A stretch of 31,287 bases of DNA, from NCBI GenBank assembly GCA_045592625.1, contig JAZNVC010000021.1:1-31287 (forward strand), read 5' to 3'. Positions within the stretch are counted from its first letter, which is position 1. Each line of letters begins with the position of its first letter. The notes beneath the pieces were generated by a model. It saw only the letters and a list, made by a program, of their open reading frames with translations. It did not search any database and was not told the DNA's origin. The position numbers were made by a program, and so were the translations under genes. Below, piece after piece: positions 7,091-16,622 of this stretch. This DNA comes from SIG607 sp045592625 (lineage in GTDB: Bacteria; Bacillota; Clostridia; Oscillospirales; Acutalibacteraceae).

Positions 7091-8299
7091 CTAAACCTTA
7101 CCGCTTAAATAGGTATTTATTACATCAGCCTTCGTTTCTTCTTTTCTCCATACCATTTTATTAACTATTCCGGTATAGGACTGAATTATTTTCACTACCT
7201 TAGTAGATACATTTTCTTCCACATAATCGGGAACAGGGATACCAAAATCCGAGTTCTTATTCATTTCTACTGCAGTGTCAACAGCATTTAATAGATTCTT
7301 TTCATCAATTCCCGCAATAAAGAAACATGCCTTATCAAGTGCCTCAGGTCGCTCGGTTGAAGTACGGATACAAATTGCAGGGAACGGTTTTCCAATACTT
7401 AAGAAGAATGAACTTTCTTCAGGAAGTGTTCCACTGTCGGATACTACCGCAAAAGCATTCATCTGCAAGCAGTTATAGTCATGGAAGCCCAAAGGTTCGT
7501 GCTGAATAACACGGCTGTCAAGTTTAAATCCACTCTGTTCCAAACGCTTTTTGCTTCTTGGATGACAGGAATAAAGAATAGGCATATCATATTTTTCGGC
7601 AAGTTTATTAATAGCACCAAAAAGAGAAAGAAAGTTCTTTTCTGTATCAATATTTTCTTCTCTGTGAGCAGAAAGAAGAATGTATTTTCCCTTAGTAAGA
7701 TCTAATCGAGCATGAATATCGCTTTTCTCTATATTGCTGAGATTATTATGAAGCACCTCTGCCATAGGAGAGCCTGTAACGTAGGTACGTTCTTTAGGAA
7801 GTCCGCAGTCGGCAAGATAACGGCGAGCGTGTTCGCTGTATGCAAGATTAACGTCTGAAATAATATCAACGATTCTTCTGTTTGTTTCTTCGGGCAAACA
7901 TTCATCTTTACATCTGTTACCTGCTTCCATATGGAAAATAGGAATATGAAGACGCTTTGCACCAATTACCGAAAGGCAAGAGTTGGTATCTCCGAGTACG
8001 AGTACGGCATCAGGCTTAACCTCTGACATTAACTGATAAGACTTAGCAATAATATTGCCCATAGTCTCTCCAAGGTCACTTCCTACCGCTTCCAAATAAA
8101 TATCAGGGTCTGCAAGACCTAAATCCTTAAAGAAAACTCCGTTTAAATTATAATCGTAATTCTGACCCGTATGAGCAAGTAAAGTATCAAAATACTTTCT
8201 GCACTTATTGATAACCGCCGCAAGACGTATAATCTCGGGACGTGTGCCCACGATTATAAGAAGTTTTAACTTTCCGTTGTTTTCAAAACCTTTATTCAT
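7091..8299 (-). CDS. capG: UDP-GlcNAc C2 epimerase of L-FucNAc synthesis (CapG/FnlC type)
   Basis: Non-hydrolysing UDP-N-acetylhexosamine 2-epimerase fold, 402 residues, with GTRPEIIRLAAVI at 18-30, DTNSCLS, FHMEAGNRC, SAHREENID and the C-terminal DSGTLPEES motif. In the CapE/CapF/CapG route it performs the final C2 epimerisation to give UDP-N-acetyl-L-fucosamine. Its neighbours CapF and CapE support this over a WecB-type ManNAc role. The ATG overlaps the stop of the preceding gene by 8 bases, with GAGGTGAAGG as ribosome site, so it is probably translationally coupled. It is the last gene of the capsule operon. Confidence 0.9.
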   Translation of the reverse strand: MNKGFENNGKLKLLIIVGTRPEIIRLAAVINKCRKYFDTLLAHTGQNYDYNLNGVFFKDLGLADPDIYLEAVGSDLGETMGNIIAKSYQLMSEVKPDAVLVLGDTNSCLSVIGAKRLHIPIFHMEAGNRCKDECLPEETNRRIVDIISDVNLAYSEHARRYLADCGLPKERTYVTGSPMAEVLHNNLSNIEKSDIHARLDLTKGKYILLSAHREENIDTEKNFLSLFGAINKLAEKYDMPILYSCHPRSKKRLEQSGFKLDSRVIQHEPLGFHDYNCLQMNAFAVVSDSGTLPEESSFFLSIGKPFPAICIRTSTERPEALDKACFFIAGIDEKNLLNAVDTAVEMNKNSDFGIPVPDYVEENVSTKVVKIIQSYTGIVNKMVWRKEETKADVINTYLSGKV

Positions 8300-9503
8300 A
8301 ATCCTTCACCTCGAAAATATGTAAGTGGTTATATAGTTTCTTCCTTTTTTCAGCAAGGGGTATTGCACTTATAAGAGATGTTCTTTTGCCCATACATCTT
8401 AAAAAACCGTATCGCATGACACGATAAAAAGCAACAAAAGGAAGCAAAACTTTACATTTTTTTGTTATAGGGAACAGCGTATAGGTGGAATCAACAAGGG
8501 TTTTATTAAGATAATAAAGTTTACCTTTTCCTGTTCCGTCTTTTCCGCGGTTAGAAACCATCATACCGCTTTTTCCTCTTTTTTTATCCTTTTTGCCGAA
8601 ATTACCGCCCGAAAAAATGTCCTCCAAAAGTTCTTCCAAAAGTTCTTCTTCAGTTTCTCTTATCCATTCGGGTGAGTTGATACCAAAATACTTTATGCAA
8701 AGAGCGGTAAAAACACGGGCGAACTGTAAAAGACCAATTTCCTTAAGTATGGGAACAACCTTTTCTTCCCAAAAGGGCATATTATAGGTTTTATGAACAA
8801 AACAAGCCCAATCCATTAGGTGCCTCAGTCCTATTCCCTCACCCAGAATATGATGCTGCATATGAAGAAGCAAAATTATTGCGTGATGGTGATGGGGGGG
8901 AGCGTAAAACAGCTCTCCCGAATGTTTTTTTATCTGGGCATTTTCCAAAGCTTTCTCCATATATTTCCGTACTTTCTCGCCCTTCTCTCCGTTTGGTATG
9001 CCTGAAATTTCAAAATGCATTTCCAAATGGGATTTTAGCTTAGTAAATACTATATGGCAAATATGATTTTCAAGGGATGCTTTGTATCCGTTTTGCTTTA
9101 ATATTTCTTTAATTTCATTCTTCTTATCCGCCTCAATAAGAAAATCTACGTCGCCAAGAGCTCTAAGCTCAGGTTTTTCATAGTAAGACGCACTTGACAT
9201 TCCCTTTAAAATAATATAGGGAAATTTGTGCTTTGATAAAATTTTTGTCAGTTCCTTCTGACTGTTTTCAACATATGAATTTATCATAAGTGAACCGTAT
9301 GTATGATTAAACCATGAGGTATAAATATCCTTTGGAATTTTATCCTTTAAATCGGCGGCAGAGTCAAAAGCAACTATAGAAACCGTTTGTGCTATTGATT
9401 CTTTTATAAGCACCGTCCAGTCTATATCTTTTGCATTAGTCACCTTAGCACCTGTAATACTATGTGCTAAAAGTTTTATAAGTAACTGTTGTTCTTTTGT
9501 CAC
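8292..9503 (-). CDS. Nucleotidyltransferase-fold protein (NTP_transf_5-like)
   Basis: A 403-residue protein that resembles the uncharacterised nucleotidyltransferase family found in polysaccharide loci. The fold marker is the ILKGMSSASYY ... RALGDVDFLIE segment, where G and D-x-D supply the metal site. A His-rich run (PPHHHHAIILLLHMQHH) follows in the helical half and the C-terminus is basic. The start is the GTG at 9503 because a perfect AAAGGAGG lies 7 bases upstream; an earlier in-frame TTG at 9542 would overlap capF and has no such site. It sits between capF and capG, so a role in modifying or handling the L-FucNAc-containing polymer is plausible, but its substrate is unknown. Confidence 0.72.
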   Translation of the reverse strand: MTKEQQLLIKLLAHSITGAKVTNAKDIDWTVLIKESIAQTVSIVAFDSAADLKDKIPKDIYTSWFNHTYGSLMINSYVENSQKELTKILSKHKFPYIILKGMSSASYYEKPELRALGDVDFLIEADKKNEIKEILKQNGYKASLENHICHIVFTKLKSHLEMHFEISGIPNGEKGEKVRKYMEKALENAQIKKHSGELFYAPPHHHHAIILLLHMQHHILGEGIGLRHLMDWACFVHKTYNMPFWEEKVVPILKEIGLLQFARVFTALCIKYFGINSPEWIRETEEELLEELLEDIFSGGNFGKKDKKRGKSGMMVSNRGKDGTGKGKLYYLNKTLVDSTYTLFPITKKCKVLLPFVAFYRVMRYGFLRCMGKRTSLISAIPLAEKRKKLYNHLHIFEVKDYE

Positions 9504-9534
9504 TTTGCCACCTCCTTTAAAACCTTGTATGTAC

Positions 9535-10698
9535 TTATTCAACTATTTCAAAAAAAGTATCGGGATGATTTTTATCAAACTGTTCATTTGCCCACATTAA
9601 AGTTACCAAATCATTTGTATCACTAAGATTTATAATGTTATGAGTGTAACCCGGCAGCATATGAACAGCCTCAATTTTTTCGCCGCTAACTTCAAAATTC
9701 AGCACTTCATCTGTGCCGATTTTTCTTTGCTGGATAAGGGCTTTTCCCGAAACCACAATAAAGAATTCCCACTTGGTATTGTGCCAATGCTGACCCTTAG
9801 TGATACCGGGTTTCGAGATATTTACAGAAAACTGGCCAAAACTTTCGGTCTTTAAAAGTTCTGTAAAACTTCCTCTGTCGTCAATGTTCATTTTAAGAGG
9901 GAAAGATACCTTTTCCCTTGGTAAATACGAAAGATATGTAGAATAGAGTTTTTTTGCAAAACTGCCATTTTTTATTTCAGGCATTATAAGTGTTTCACTT
10001 TGTGCTTTAAAACTGTCAAGCAACTCTACTATTTCACCCAAAGTCACCTTGTGAACAACAGGGCAAACACAAAACTCTTTTTCTTTATGTTCTTTGCCCT
10101 CGAGACACAAAAGCATTTCGTCAACAAGGTCATCTATATATAATAATGTAAGAAGAACATTTGGGTCGTTAACGGTTATGGGCAAATCGTTTGCCTTGTT
10201 ATTGCAAAATGTTGCAACAGCACTGTTGTAATTAGGTTTGCACCATTTACCGAAAAGATTAGGAAAACGGTAAACCAGCACCTTTGCAGCTGTTTCTTTA
10301 CCATAGGTAAAAAACAGGTCTTCCCCTGCTCTTTTGCTTTGCCCGTAAGGACCGTTATATCGTCCCTCCAGATTTGCCTGAATAGATGAAGAAAGCATTA
10401 CGGGGCAAGTATTATTATATTTTTTAAGTGTGTTAAGCAAGGTGGTAGCAAACCCGAAATTGCCCTTCATAAAGTCTTCCTCTTTTTCGGGGCGGTTTAC
10501 TCCTGCCAGATTAAAAACAAAATCTACCTTTTGACATGCTTCCTCTAAAAGAGAATCAGAAGAATCAATATCGTAAAGATAAAGTTCCTCTATATTTATG
10601 TTGGGATGGGTTTTATCCTTGCCGTCTCTAATATTTTTAAGGGACTGGGTAAGGTTTCTTCCTACAAAGCCCTTTGCACCCGTAATAAGTATATTCAT
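9535..10698 (-). CDS. capF: CapF: bifunctional SDR reductase/cupin of UDP-L-FucNAc synthesis
   Basis: The N-terminal ~250 residues form an NAD(P)-binding SDR domain (GAKGFVGRNL at 7-16, FNLAGVNRP); the C-terminal ~120 residues form a cupin with GQHWHNTKWEFF and a later His (PGYTHNII), the zinc-site pattern of CapF. In Staphylococcus CapF the cupin performs C3 epimerisation and the SDR domain reduces C4, giving UDP-N-acetyl-L-talosamine (established for the family). At 387 residues it is close to the known ~370. The ATG shares its A with the TAA stop of capE (TAATG), a coupled junction. Confidence 0.93.
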   Translation of the reverse strand: MNILITGAKGFVGRNLTQSLKNIRDGKDKTHPNINIEELYLYDIDSSDSLLEEACQKVDFVFNLAGVNRPEKEEDFMKGNFGFATTLLNTLKKYNNTCPVMLSSSIQANLEGRYNGPYGQSKRAGEDLFFTYGKETAAKVLVYRFPNLFGKWCKPNYNSAVATFCNNKANDLPITVNDPNVLLTLLYIDDLVDEMLLCLEGKEHKEKEFCVCPVVHKVTLGEIVELLDSFKAQSETLIMPEIKNGSFAKKLYSTYLSYLPREKVSFPLKMNIDDRGSFTELLKTESFGQFSVNISKPGITKGQHWHNTKWEFFIVVSGKALIQQRKIGTDEVLNFEVSGEKIEAVHMLPGYTHNIINLSDTNDLVTLMWANEQFDKNHPDTFFEIVE

Positions 10699-11732
10699 TA
10701 TTTTTTACCCCAATTTTCAAGTTCTTCACGAATGTATGCAAGTGATAAAAGTTTTTCTTTAACCTGTTCTACATCTAAAAGTGCAGTATTGTTAGAATTG
10801 AATTCGGTAAGAGTGTTACGTTCTACATCACCGTCTTTGAAGTACTTATCGTAATTAAGACCTCTGTTATCGCTGGGCACACGGTAGAAGTCGCCCATAT
10901 CAATAGCATTTGCACACTCTTCATTTGTAAGAAGTGTTTCGTACATTTTTTCACCGTGTCTTATACCAATTACTTTAATTTCTGTTTTAGGATTAAACAG
11001 CTCGGTTACAGCCTTAGCGAGAGTTTCAATAGTACAAGCGGGAGCCTTTTGAACAAGAATATCACCGTTTACGCCGTTTTCAAAAGCAAATAATACAAGG
11101 TCAACAGCCTCGTCAAGACTCATAATAAAACGAGTCATAGATGGTTCCGTAATGGTAATGGGATTGCCCTGCTTAATCTGGTCAATCCAAAGAGGGATAA
11201 CACTGCCGCGACTGCACATAACGTTACCGTAACGGGTACAGCAAATTTTTGCTTCTTTAGTAGTACGTGACTTGGCAACAATAACCTTTTCCATCATCGC
11301 CTTGCTTGTTCCCATTGCATTAACAGGGTAAGCAGCCTTATCGGTAGAAAGACATACGATGTTCTTAACCCCTGCTTCAATAGCGGCAGTAAGTACGTTT
11401 TCGGTGCCTATTACGTTGGTTTTAACGGCTTCAATGGGGAAGAATTCGCAAGAAGGCACCTGTTTAAGTGCTGCAGCGTGGAAAATGTAATCTACCCCGT
11501 GCATAGCGTTTTTAACAGAAGCTAAATCCCTAACGTCGCCGATATAAAAGGATATTTTATCAGCCACCTCAGGCATTTTAGCCTGAAATTCGTGACGCAT
11601 ATCGTCCTGCTTTTTCTCATCTCTTGAAAAAATACGAATTTCACCAATATCGGTCTTTAAAAACCTGTTCAGTACCGCATTACCAAAACTTCCGGTACCA
11701 CCGGTAATCATCAAAGTTTTTCCTTTAAACAT
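10698..11732 (-). CDS. capE: CapE: UDP-GlcNAc 4,6-dehydratase/5-epimerase
   Basis: Starts the conversion of UDP-GlcNAc to UDP-L-FucNAc by 4,6-dehydration and C5 epimerisation. It is a 344-residue extended SDR with GGTGSFG (11-17), HAAALKQVP, STDK and MGTSKAMMEK, where Met stands in place of the usual catalytic Tyr, as in the CapE/WbjB subgroup. Also visible are RYGNVMCSRGSVIP and GIRHGEKMYETLL, typical of this family. An AAGGAGT site precedes the ATG. It heads the CapE-CapF-(nucleotidyltransferase)-CapG order; that order separates it from PseB/FlaA1-type dehydratases. Confidence 0.94.
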   Translation of the reverse strand: MFKGKTLMITGGTGSFGNAVLNRFLKTDIGEIRIFSRDEKKQDDMRHEFQAKMPEVADKISFYIGDVRDLASVKNAMHGVDYIFHAAALKQVPSCEFFPIEAVKTNVIGTENVLTAAIEAGVKNIVCLSTDKAAYPVNAMGTSKAMMEKVIVAKSRTTKEAKICCTRYGNVMCSRGSVIPLWIDQIKQGNPITITEPSMTRFIMSLDEAVDLVLFAFENGVNGDILVQKAPACTIETLAKAVTELFNPKTEIKVIGIRHGEKMYETLLTNEECANAIDMGDFYRVPSDNRGLNYDKYFKDGDVERNTLTEFNSNNTALLDVEQVKEKLLSLAYIREELENWGKK

Positions 11733-11753
11733 AGTTGCTACTCCTTTTTTATA

Positions 11754-13274
11754 CTATCTTTTTACAAGTTTTTTTATTTTGCCGAAAAAGAGATTTTTTT
11801 CATAGTCATTTAGGCAAAACAGTAAAAGTACTATAAAGCCTAAAACAAAAACTAACCCATTAACAACAAATCTTAATGCTGAATGTGGCATGGGGTTGAA
11901 TTTTTCGAGCACAAGTCCAAACACCAACGCAACAAGTAAATACGGGGTTATTTTAAGATAACATTTTTTAAGCATTTGCATCATATTAAGATGAAGAACT
12001 TTAACGTGGGCTACTATTAACAAAGCACTTCTGATTAAATATGCTATACAGATAGAAACAGATGCTCCCAAAGGTCCCCATATATTAGATAAAACAAGCG
12101 AGCAGCAAACGTTAAACACACCTGTTATTATATAGATGATAGACTGGATTTTAACCTTGTTTTCAACAACCAACGTCGTATTCGCTATTTGAAGCGGCAT
12201 ATAAAAATAACTGGGAATAATCAGGAATACAGCACACATATAACTTTCGGTAAAATCGGGCTTATTCCAGATATCAACAATAAACGACCTGCCAAAAGAA
12301 ATAAACCCTACTACAAGAACTCCGATTATAATACATTGTATTCTTCCGATTTTCACCATTAAATCAACAAGCTCGGTATCCTTTTTACCGTCATGGACAA
12401 TCTTTGAAATTCGTGGCATAAACATACCGTTTATAGCTGAAGCAAAAGTAGAAATATAGCCTTCTACCGTACTCGCCAAACCAAAAACAGCAGCTCCTAT
12501 TGCGCCTGTCGCTGACACAGCAACTATAATTGACGGAGAAACATTAAAAATCATTCTTCTTGCAAAGCTTGTAATAGTAGTCCAAATCGAAAAGCCGAAA
12601 ATGTCCTTTAATATTTTTTTATCATTACATTTAAAGTTAACTTTTACGTCTGTATTTTTATTAATCAGAAACAATTTTATAATAATTGTTAATATTCCCG
12701 AAATAGCATTAACCGTTACTAATGCAAAAACGCCATAATCCAACAACAATGCTATAACCATTGCTACGATTATAAACACCTTGTGAAACAAATCAGCTAA
12801 TTTTAATCCCACAAAATTCTCATAAGCATTTAATATACCGTTAAGGTTTGTAAATGGAAATGATATAACACTAAAAATACCAACAATTACATACAGTACT
12901 TTAAAAGTTTCTAATTCCTCTGCCGACAGATTGGCATAAATTGAATTTAAAAACAAACCAACACCCAAAAGAACTGCAAGGATAACTCCGTCTAAAGCAA
13001 TATAAAGTTTGTAAGCTATTCCCAAAAAGTTATTAATAGCTTCTTGGTTTCCCTCTGCTCTATATTTTGAGACAAAACGGGATACGGCGGCACTCATGCC
13101 AAAATCCATAACAAAAATTGTTATAAGCGAATGAGCAAGAGTGTAAAGACCGTAATTGCTTTGACCTATTTGCGATATCATCCACGGGGTATATATTAAA
13201 CCCGCAACCATATTAAATGCAATTGCAAAATATGATAAAAGAGCACCAAATTTAATTTGTTTAGAACTGTTCAA
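11754..13274 (-). CDS. Wzx-type polysaccharide flippase
   Basis: About 506 residues with roughly 12-14 hydrophobic segments over the whole length, typical of the MOP/MATE-like flippases that move undecaprenyl-linked repeat units across the membrane. The N-terminus (KFGALLSYFAIAFNMVAGLI, then MISQIGQSNYGLYTLA) is characteristic of this family. The start is taken as TTG at 13274 because AGGTGA lies five bases upstream; the GTG three codons earlier directly abuts the licD stop and lacks a site. With the EpsG-like gene downstream of 17696 it makes a Wzx/Wzy pair. Confidence 0.88.
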   Translation of the reverse strand: MNSSKQIKFGALLSYFAIAFNMVAGLIYTPWMISQIGQSNYGLYTLAHSLITIFVMDFGMSAAVSRFVSKYRAEGNQEAINNFLGIAYKLYIALDGVILAVLLGVGLFLNSIYANLSAEELETFKVLYVIVGIFSVISFPFTNLNGILNAYENFVGLKLADLFHKVFIIVAMVIALLLDYGVFALVTVNAISGILTIIIKLFLINKNTDVKVNFKCNDKKILKDIFGFSIWTTITSFARRMIFNVSPSIIVAVSATGAIGAAVFGLASTVEGYISTFASAINGMFMPRISKIVHDGKKDTELVDLMVKIGRIQCIIIGVLVVGFISFGRSFIVDIWNKPDFTESYMCAVFLIIPSYFYMPLQIANTTLVVENKVKIQSIIYIITGVFNVCCSLVLSNIWGPLGASVSICIAYLIRSALLIVAHVKVLHLNMMQMLKKCYLKITPYLLVALVFGLVLEKFNPMPHSALRFVVNGLVFVLGFIVLLLFCLNDYEKNLFFGKIKKLVKR

Positions 13275-13283
13275 AACTATCAC

Positions 13284-14087
13284 CTAATTAATTTTATCAC
13301 TAATAATTCGAATGTTTTGATTATGAGACGGCTTTCTTTTTTCTTCACTTGGTAATTCATTAGCATAGTTTTCACCAAAACGTGACTTTAAGAAATTATC
13401 ATAATCCGCCACAGCCAAAAACTTCTTATCTCTAAAAGGAAGTTCGACTAAGTTTTTATACATTTCCGCTTTAAGTGGCTTAAATTTTTGGTTTGAATTG
13501 CAAATCTCATATATATAGTCGGTATCCTTATAGTTATACTTTTTGCAGGCCTTATCTACCGCCTTAATAAGAACGCTCATAGGCAAAAGAGCGAGCACTC
13601 CATAAACAAGCTTTCTTATTCCTTTTGGCTTAATCGCCTTTAGTTTGTTTTTTCTTGCGCCTGTAAATATACCTACTGCCGAACAATGTTTTTTCAGTTT
13701 TTCAGGAATAACATTATCTACAGGAAATATATCAATAAAAATACCGTGATTCATATTTTTGAGATGAGAATAATCATAATCGTAAATCTCGGTACCATTT
13801 AAACACAACTTTGCATAATTAAGCGGAAACTCTGAAACGTTATTATATGATTGAAGAAAGAACTTTGAGTCTAACTCCTCAGGAGCGATTTCAAGGAACT
13901 TTTCATATTCACTTCTTATCATAACAACGTCAATATCATCATCCCAAGGCACAAAATTCCGATATTTTACTGCGCCTAATAAGGTGCCGCCTTCCATAGA
14001 ATATTTTATATTGTGTTTCCTGCAAATTCTATCAAACTCCACAAATATGGAATATACCATATCTTGCAAAAGATTAATTTCTATCAT
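13284..14087 (-). CDS. LicD family phosphotransferase
   Basis: A 267-residue protein with the LicD/nucleotidyltransferase-fold core: YSMEGGTLLGAVKYRNFVPW and then WDDDIDVVMIRSEY, whose DDDID acidic cluster binds metal. LicD proteins transfer phosphocholine or other phospho-alcohols from a CDP-activated donor onto polysaccharide or teichoic acid sugars. No licA/licC or CDP-ribitol/glycerol genes are in the window, so the donor is not identified. A GGAGGG site precedes the ATG; the gene abuts the flippase gene. It is probably the phosphate-decoration enzyme of this capsule. Confidence 0.85.
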   Translation of the reverse strand: MIEINLLQDMVYSIFVEFDRICRKHNIKYSMEGGTLLGAVKYRNFVPWDDDIDVVMIRSEYEKFLEIAPEELDSKFFLQSYNNVSEFPLNYAKLCLNGTEIYDYDYSHLKNMNHGIFIDIFPVDNVIPEKLKKHCSAVGIFTGARKNKLKAIKPKGIRKLVYGVLALLPMSVLIKAVDKACKKYNYKDTDYIYEICNSNQKFKPLKAEMYKNLVELPFRDKKFLAVADYDNFLKSRFGENYANELPSEEKRKPSHNQNIRIISDKIN

Positions 14088-14109
14088 TTATACCCTCCGT
14101 AAAATCTAC

Positions 14110-15252
14110 TCAAAACCATCTGGATTTTATAATGGGAGCTTCGCTGCATATTCCGTTATTAAAAGACTTACCTTCAGAGCAAAGCTCAATAAATCTTTTT
14201 GCCGCAATCTGCGGAGAAGCGTTATTTATCATATATTCATAAGCATTTTTTTGAATTTGCTTTCTATACTTTTCATCTGTACATAGTTTTTCAATCACCG
14301 GAAAAACCTTACTGATATCGTTTCTGTATGTAAAGCCATTAACTGAGTTTTCTATTAAATAGTTTGTAGCACCGGCAGCCTCATCAGATATTACTGCACA
14401 TCCACAGCTAAGGCTTTCATTGATTACTACACCCCAACCCTCATTATAATCACTTGTCATTAAAAATATATCCGCACTTTCCATTACCTCTCGCACTTCA
14501 GGTGCGGTTTTTTTGCCTAAGAATAAAACGTTTCCATCAAGACCGCGTTTTATAATCTCTTTTTTCAAAAAATCTTCAAGTTCACCGTAACCGATAATAT
14601 TCAAACGAAAATTGATATGTCGCTCCTTTAAAAACGTTGCAACCTGCAAAGCTTTTTCAGGATGTTTAAGTTTTAAAAATCTGGCAGCCCATAATATATC
14701 TATTGTTTGTTCTCCGATTGCTTTTTTAGACATCAGGTCAGCAATATCATACTCTTTGAGTTCGGGGAAATATCCCCACTTGTAAGCTTTTCCGTGCCAT
14801 CCGCAAAGGGCTAAATCATACGGTAAATACGCACTTGCACAAAGCACTCTAAAGTTATCTTGATAATAGCCCGCCGCCCTTGCCTTCACCTTTTTTCTTG
14901 TAGCGGGAATAAAAGCGCGCCATGCGCCTTTTTTAAAGAAACGTTCTGAAAAAAGATAGGTTTTAACTCCATTTTCCACACAAGTCCTGATTATACTATT
15001 ATCTACTGCTCCAACAATAGCCACATCACTTGTTTTAAGTAAATCATCAGCTATCTTTTTACCTTCAGACGTATATGCTTTAACAACATACGAATAAACA
15101 TCAGCAAGATTTTTGAAACCTGCTTGTTTTCTAAAATCAGGCAAATCACTAAAAGCGACAAAGTGAAAATCGTCGCCTAAAAGTTTATAAAATGCATTGC
15201 ATAAACCTTCTTGATGATATCCTAAAACGCTGCTAAAAAATGTAAGTTTCAT
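14110..15252 (-). CDS. GT4 family glycosyltransferase
   Basis: A 380-residue GT-B fold transferase. The C-terminal half carries the retaining GT4 pattern: ILWAARFLKLKHPEKAL, IIGYGELEDFL, then EGWGVVINE, an E-x7-E motif, followed by SCGCAVISDEAAGA. It probably adds one sugar to the lipid-linked repeat at the cytoplasmic face of the membrane. AGGGAGA lies 12 bases before the ATG, a rather long spacing. Donor and linkage cannot be read from the sequence. Confidence 0.85.
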   Translation of the reverse strand: MKLTFFSSVLGYHQEGLCNAFYKLLGDDFHFVAFSDLPDFRKQAGFKNLADVYSYVVKAYTSEGKKIADDLLKTSDVAIVGAVDNSIIRTCVENGVKTYLFSERFFKKGAWRAFIPATRKKVKARAAGYYQDNFRVLCASAYLPYDLALCGWHGKAYKWGYFPELKEYDIADLMSKKAIGEQTIDILWAARFLKLKHPEKALQVATFLKERHINFRLNIIGYGELEDFLKKEIIKRGLDGNVLFLGKKTAPEVREVMESADIFLMTSDYNEGWGVVINESLSCGCAVISDEAAGATNYLIENSVNGFTYRNDISKVFPVIEKLCTDEKYRKQIQKNAYEYMINNASPQIAAKRFIELCSEGKSFNNGICSEAPIIKSRWF

Positions 15253-15273
15253 TGTTTACAGACTCTCCCTAAA

Positions 15274-16530
15274 TTACGGATTGGAAATAATTGTTTTATA
15301 AACATCTATCATATCATCAATGTTTTTAACTCGGTCGTGCATTATTTCTGCATCTTTTATAGCATTTTCAGAAAATCTAACCGCCATATCATCATTTTCA
15401 AAAAGTTCTATTATTCTTCCTGCAAGATATTCAGGCTCATTGAAGTCGAAAAAGAAGCCGCTAATTCCGTCTTTAATAAGATGAGTCATTCCACCGCGAT
15501 ATGATGCAATAGAAGGTACGCCTACGTGTAAGGCCTCTCTTAAAGTTGCGGAAGCGTTTTCCATTGAAGATGGAATTACACATAAATGCGACGATGTCAT
15601 TACATCTATAACGCCTTGTGCGCTAAGTCTTGGAAGAAATTCCAAATTGTCTTTCAAATCTAATTTTTCAATCAATTGACGGCAATATTTAGCATAGCCG
15701 CTTCTGACCTTTATATTTCCGTCAGTATCCTTTACTGACAACACGCGCAGTTTTACATCGGGATATTTTTCTTTTACTATTGCCAATGCCTTAATGGCAA
15801 TATGACCACCTTTAAATGGGGTTTGCGGAGAATTCGAAGCATAAATTGTGTGTCTTTGAATTTTCGACAATTCCCACTTTTGACTACTGTAAAATTCTTC
15901 GCGCAAATTATAATTACAACGGTAGTACTTAAGTTTTGGATTTACTGATTTCATCCAGAATTTATCCCAATCTGTTCTGCCTGTTGCATATTGACAATGA
16001 GAAACTATTTCTTTTTCATATCGACTGTTCTTCTTCATTAACAATTTGCTTTCAATCATTCCGTTGAGATGAAGATTTTCTTTCAAAGTACGATGTGTCA
16101 ACTTTTCCCAAAAAGAAAGTTCACCATCATTCTTTTCAGCAATCTTACTGATTATCCCTTGAATAGTCAAAAGATATTTCTTGTCAGGGTATCTTCGAAT
16201 ATACGAAACCGCATGACTGTATTCTGTGCCATGAATATGAACAATGTCGGGATTAAAATCTTCTTCTATCTTTTTCCAATATTTAATAAATCCCTTATTG
16301 TAAAACAAGAGTTTTTTTCCGTTGCCGGGGATTAAATAATAAATTTTGTCGTTGAGTTCAATCTTTTTAAACTCATTGCCGTAAACACAGGTTATTGCAA
16401 GAGTTATTTCATCCTTTTCGGCAATTTTGTTTGATAAATCAATCATCCATGTGCCGCTCGGACTAGTCTTAACCCCTAAATGCTCTGCTACTTCCGGCAA
16501 CAACATATTAGCAATCCATAATACATTCAT
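15274..16530 (-). CDS. GT4 family glycosyltransferase
   Basis: A 418-residue GT-B protein: N-terminus MNVLWIANMLLPEVAEHLG, an acceptor-side DIVHIHGTEYSHAVSYIRR segment, and in the donor domain ENASATLRE (E-x7-E) with GVPSIASYRGG and GISGFFFD. It is a retaining transferase of the capsule repeat unit; the sugar is unknown. AAGGGGAT precedes the ATG. The 92-base gap before it (16531-16622) is longer than most in the operon and contains a TATAAT at the right place for a weak internal promoter, but the -35 is poor. Confidence 0.85.
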   Translation of the reverse strand: MNVLWIANMLLPEVAEHLGVKTSPSGTWMIDLSNKIAEKDEITLAITCVYGNEFKKIELNDKIYYLIPGNGKKLLFYNKGFIKYWKKIEEDFNPDIVHIHGTEYSHAVSYIRRYPDKKYLLTIQGIISKIAEKNDGELSFWEKLTHRTLKENLHLNGMIESKLLMKKNSRYEKEIVSHCQYATGRTDWDKFWMKSVNPKLKYYRCNYNLREEFYSSQKWELSKIQRHTIYASNSPQTPFKGGHIAIKALAIVKEKYPDVKLRVLSVKDTDGNIKVRSGYAKYCRQLIEKLDLKDNLEFLPRLSAQGVIDVMTSSHLCVIPSSMENASATLREALHVGVPSIASYRGGMTHLIKDGISGFFFDFNEPEYLAGRIIELFENDDMAVRFSENAIKDAEIMHDRVKNIDDMIDVYKTIISNP

Positions 16531-16622
16531 AAAAATCCCCTTTCGTTCACTTCAAAAAACAGATATTTTATTATAATCAAATTAAATACAAAACCGAAAC
16601 TTACATTTGGTTGTTATACAAA

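Noticed and set aside
9504..9542. Upstream TTG start for the nucleotidyltransferase gene
   Set aside because: It overlaps the capF stop and lacks a ribosome site, while a perfect AAAGGAGG stands before the GTG at 9503.
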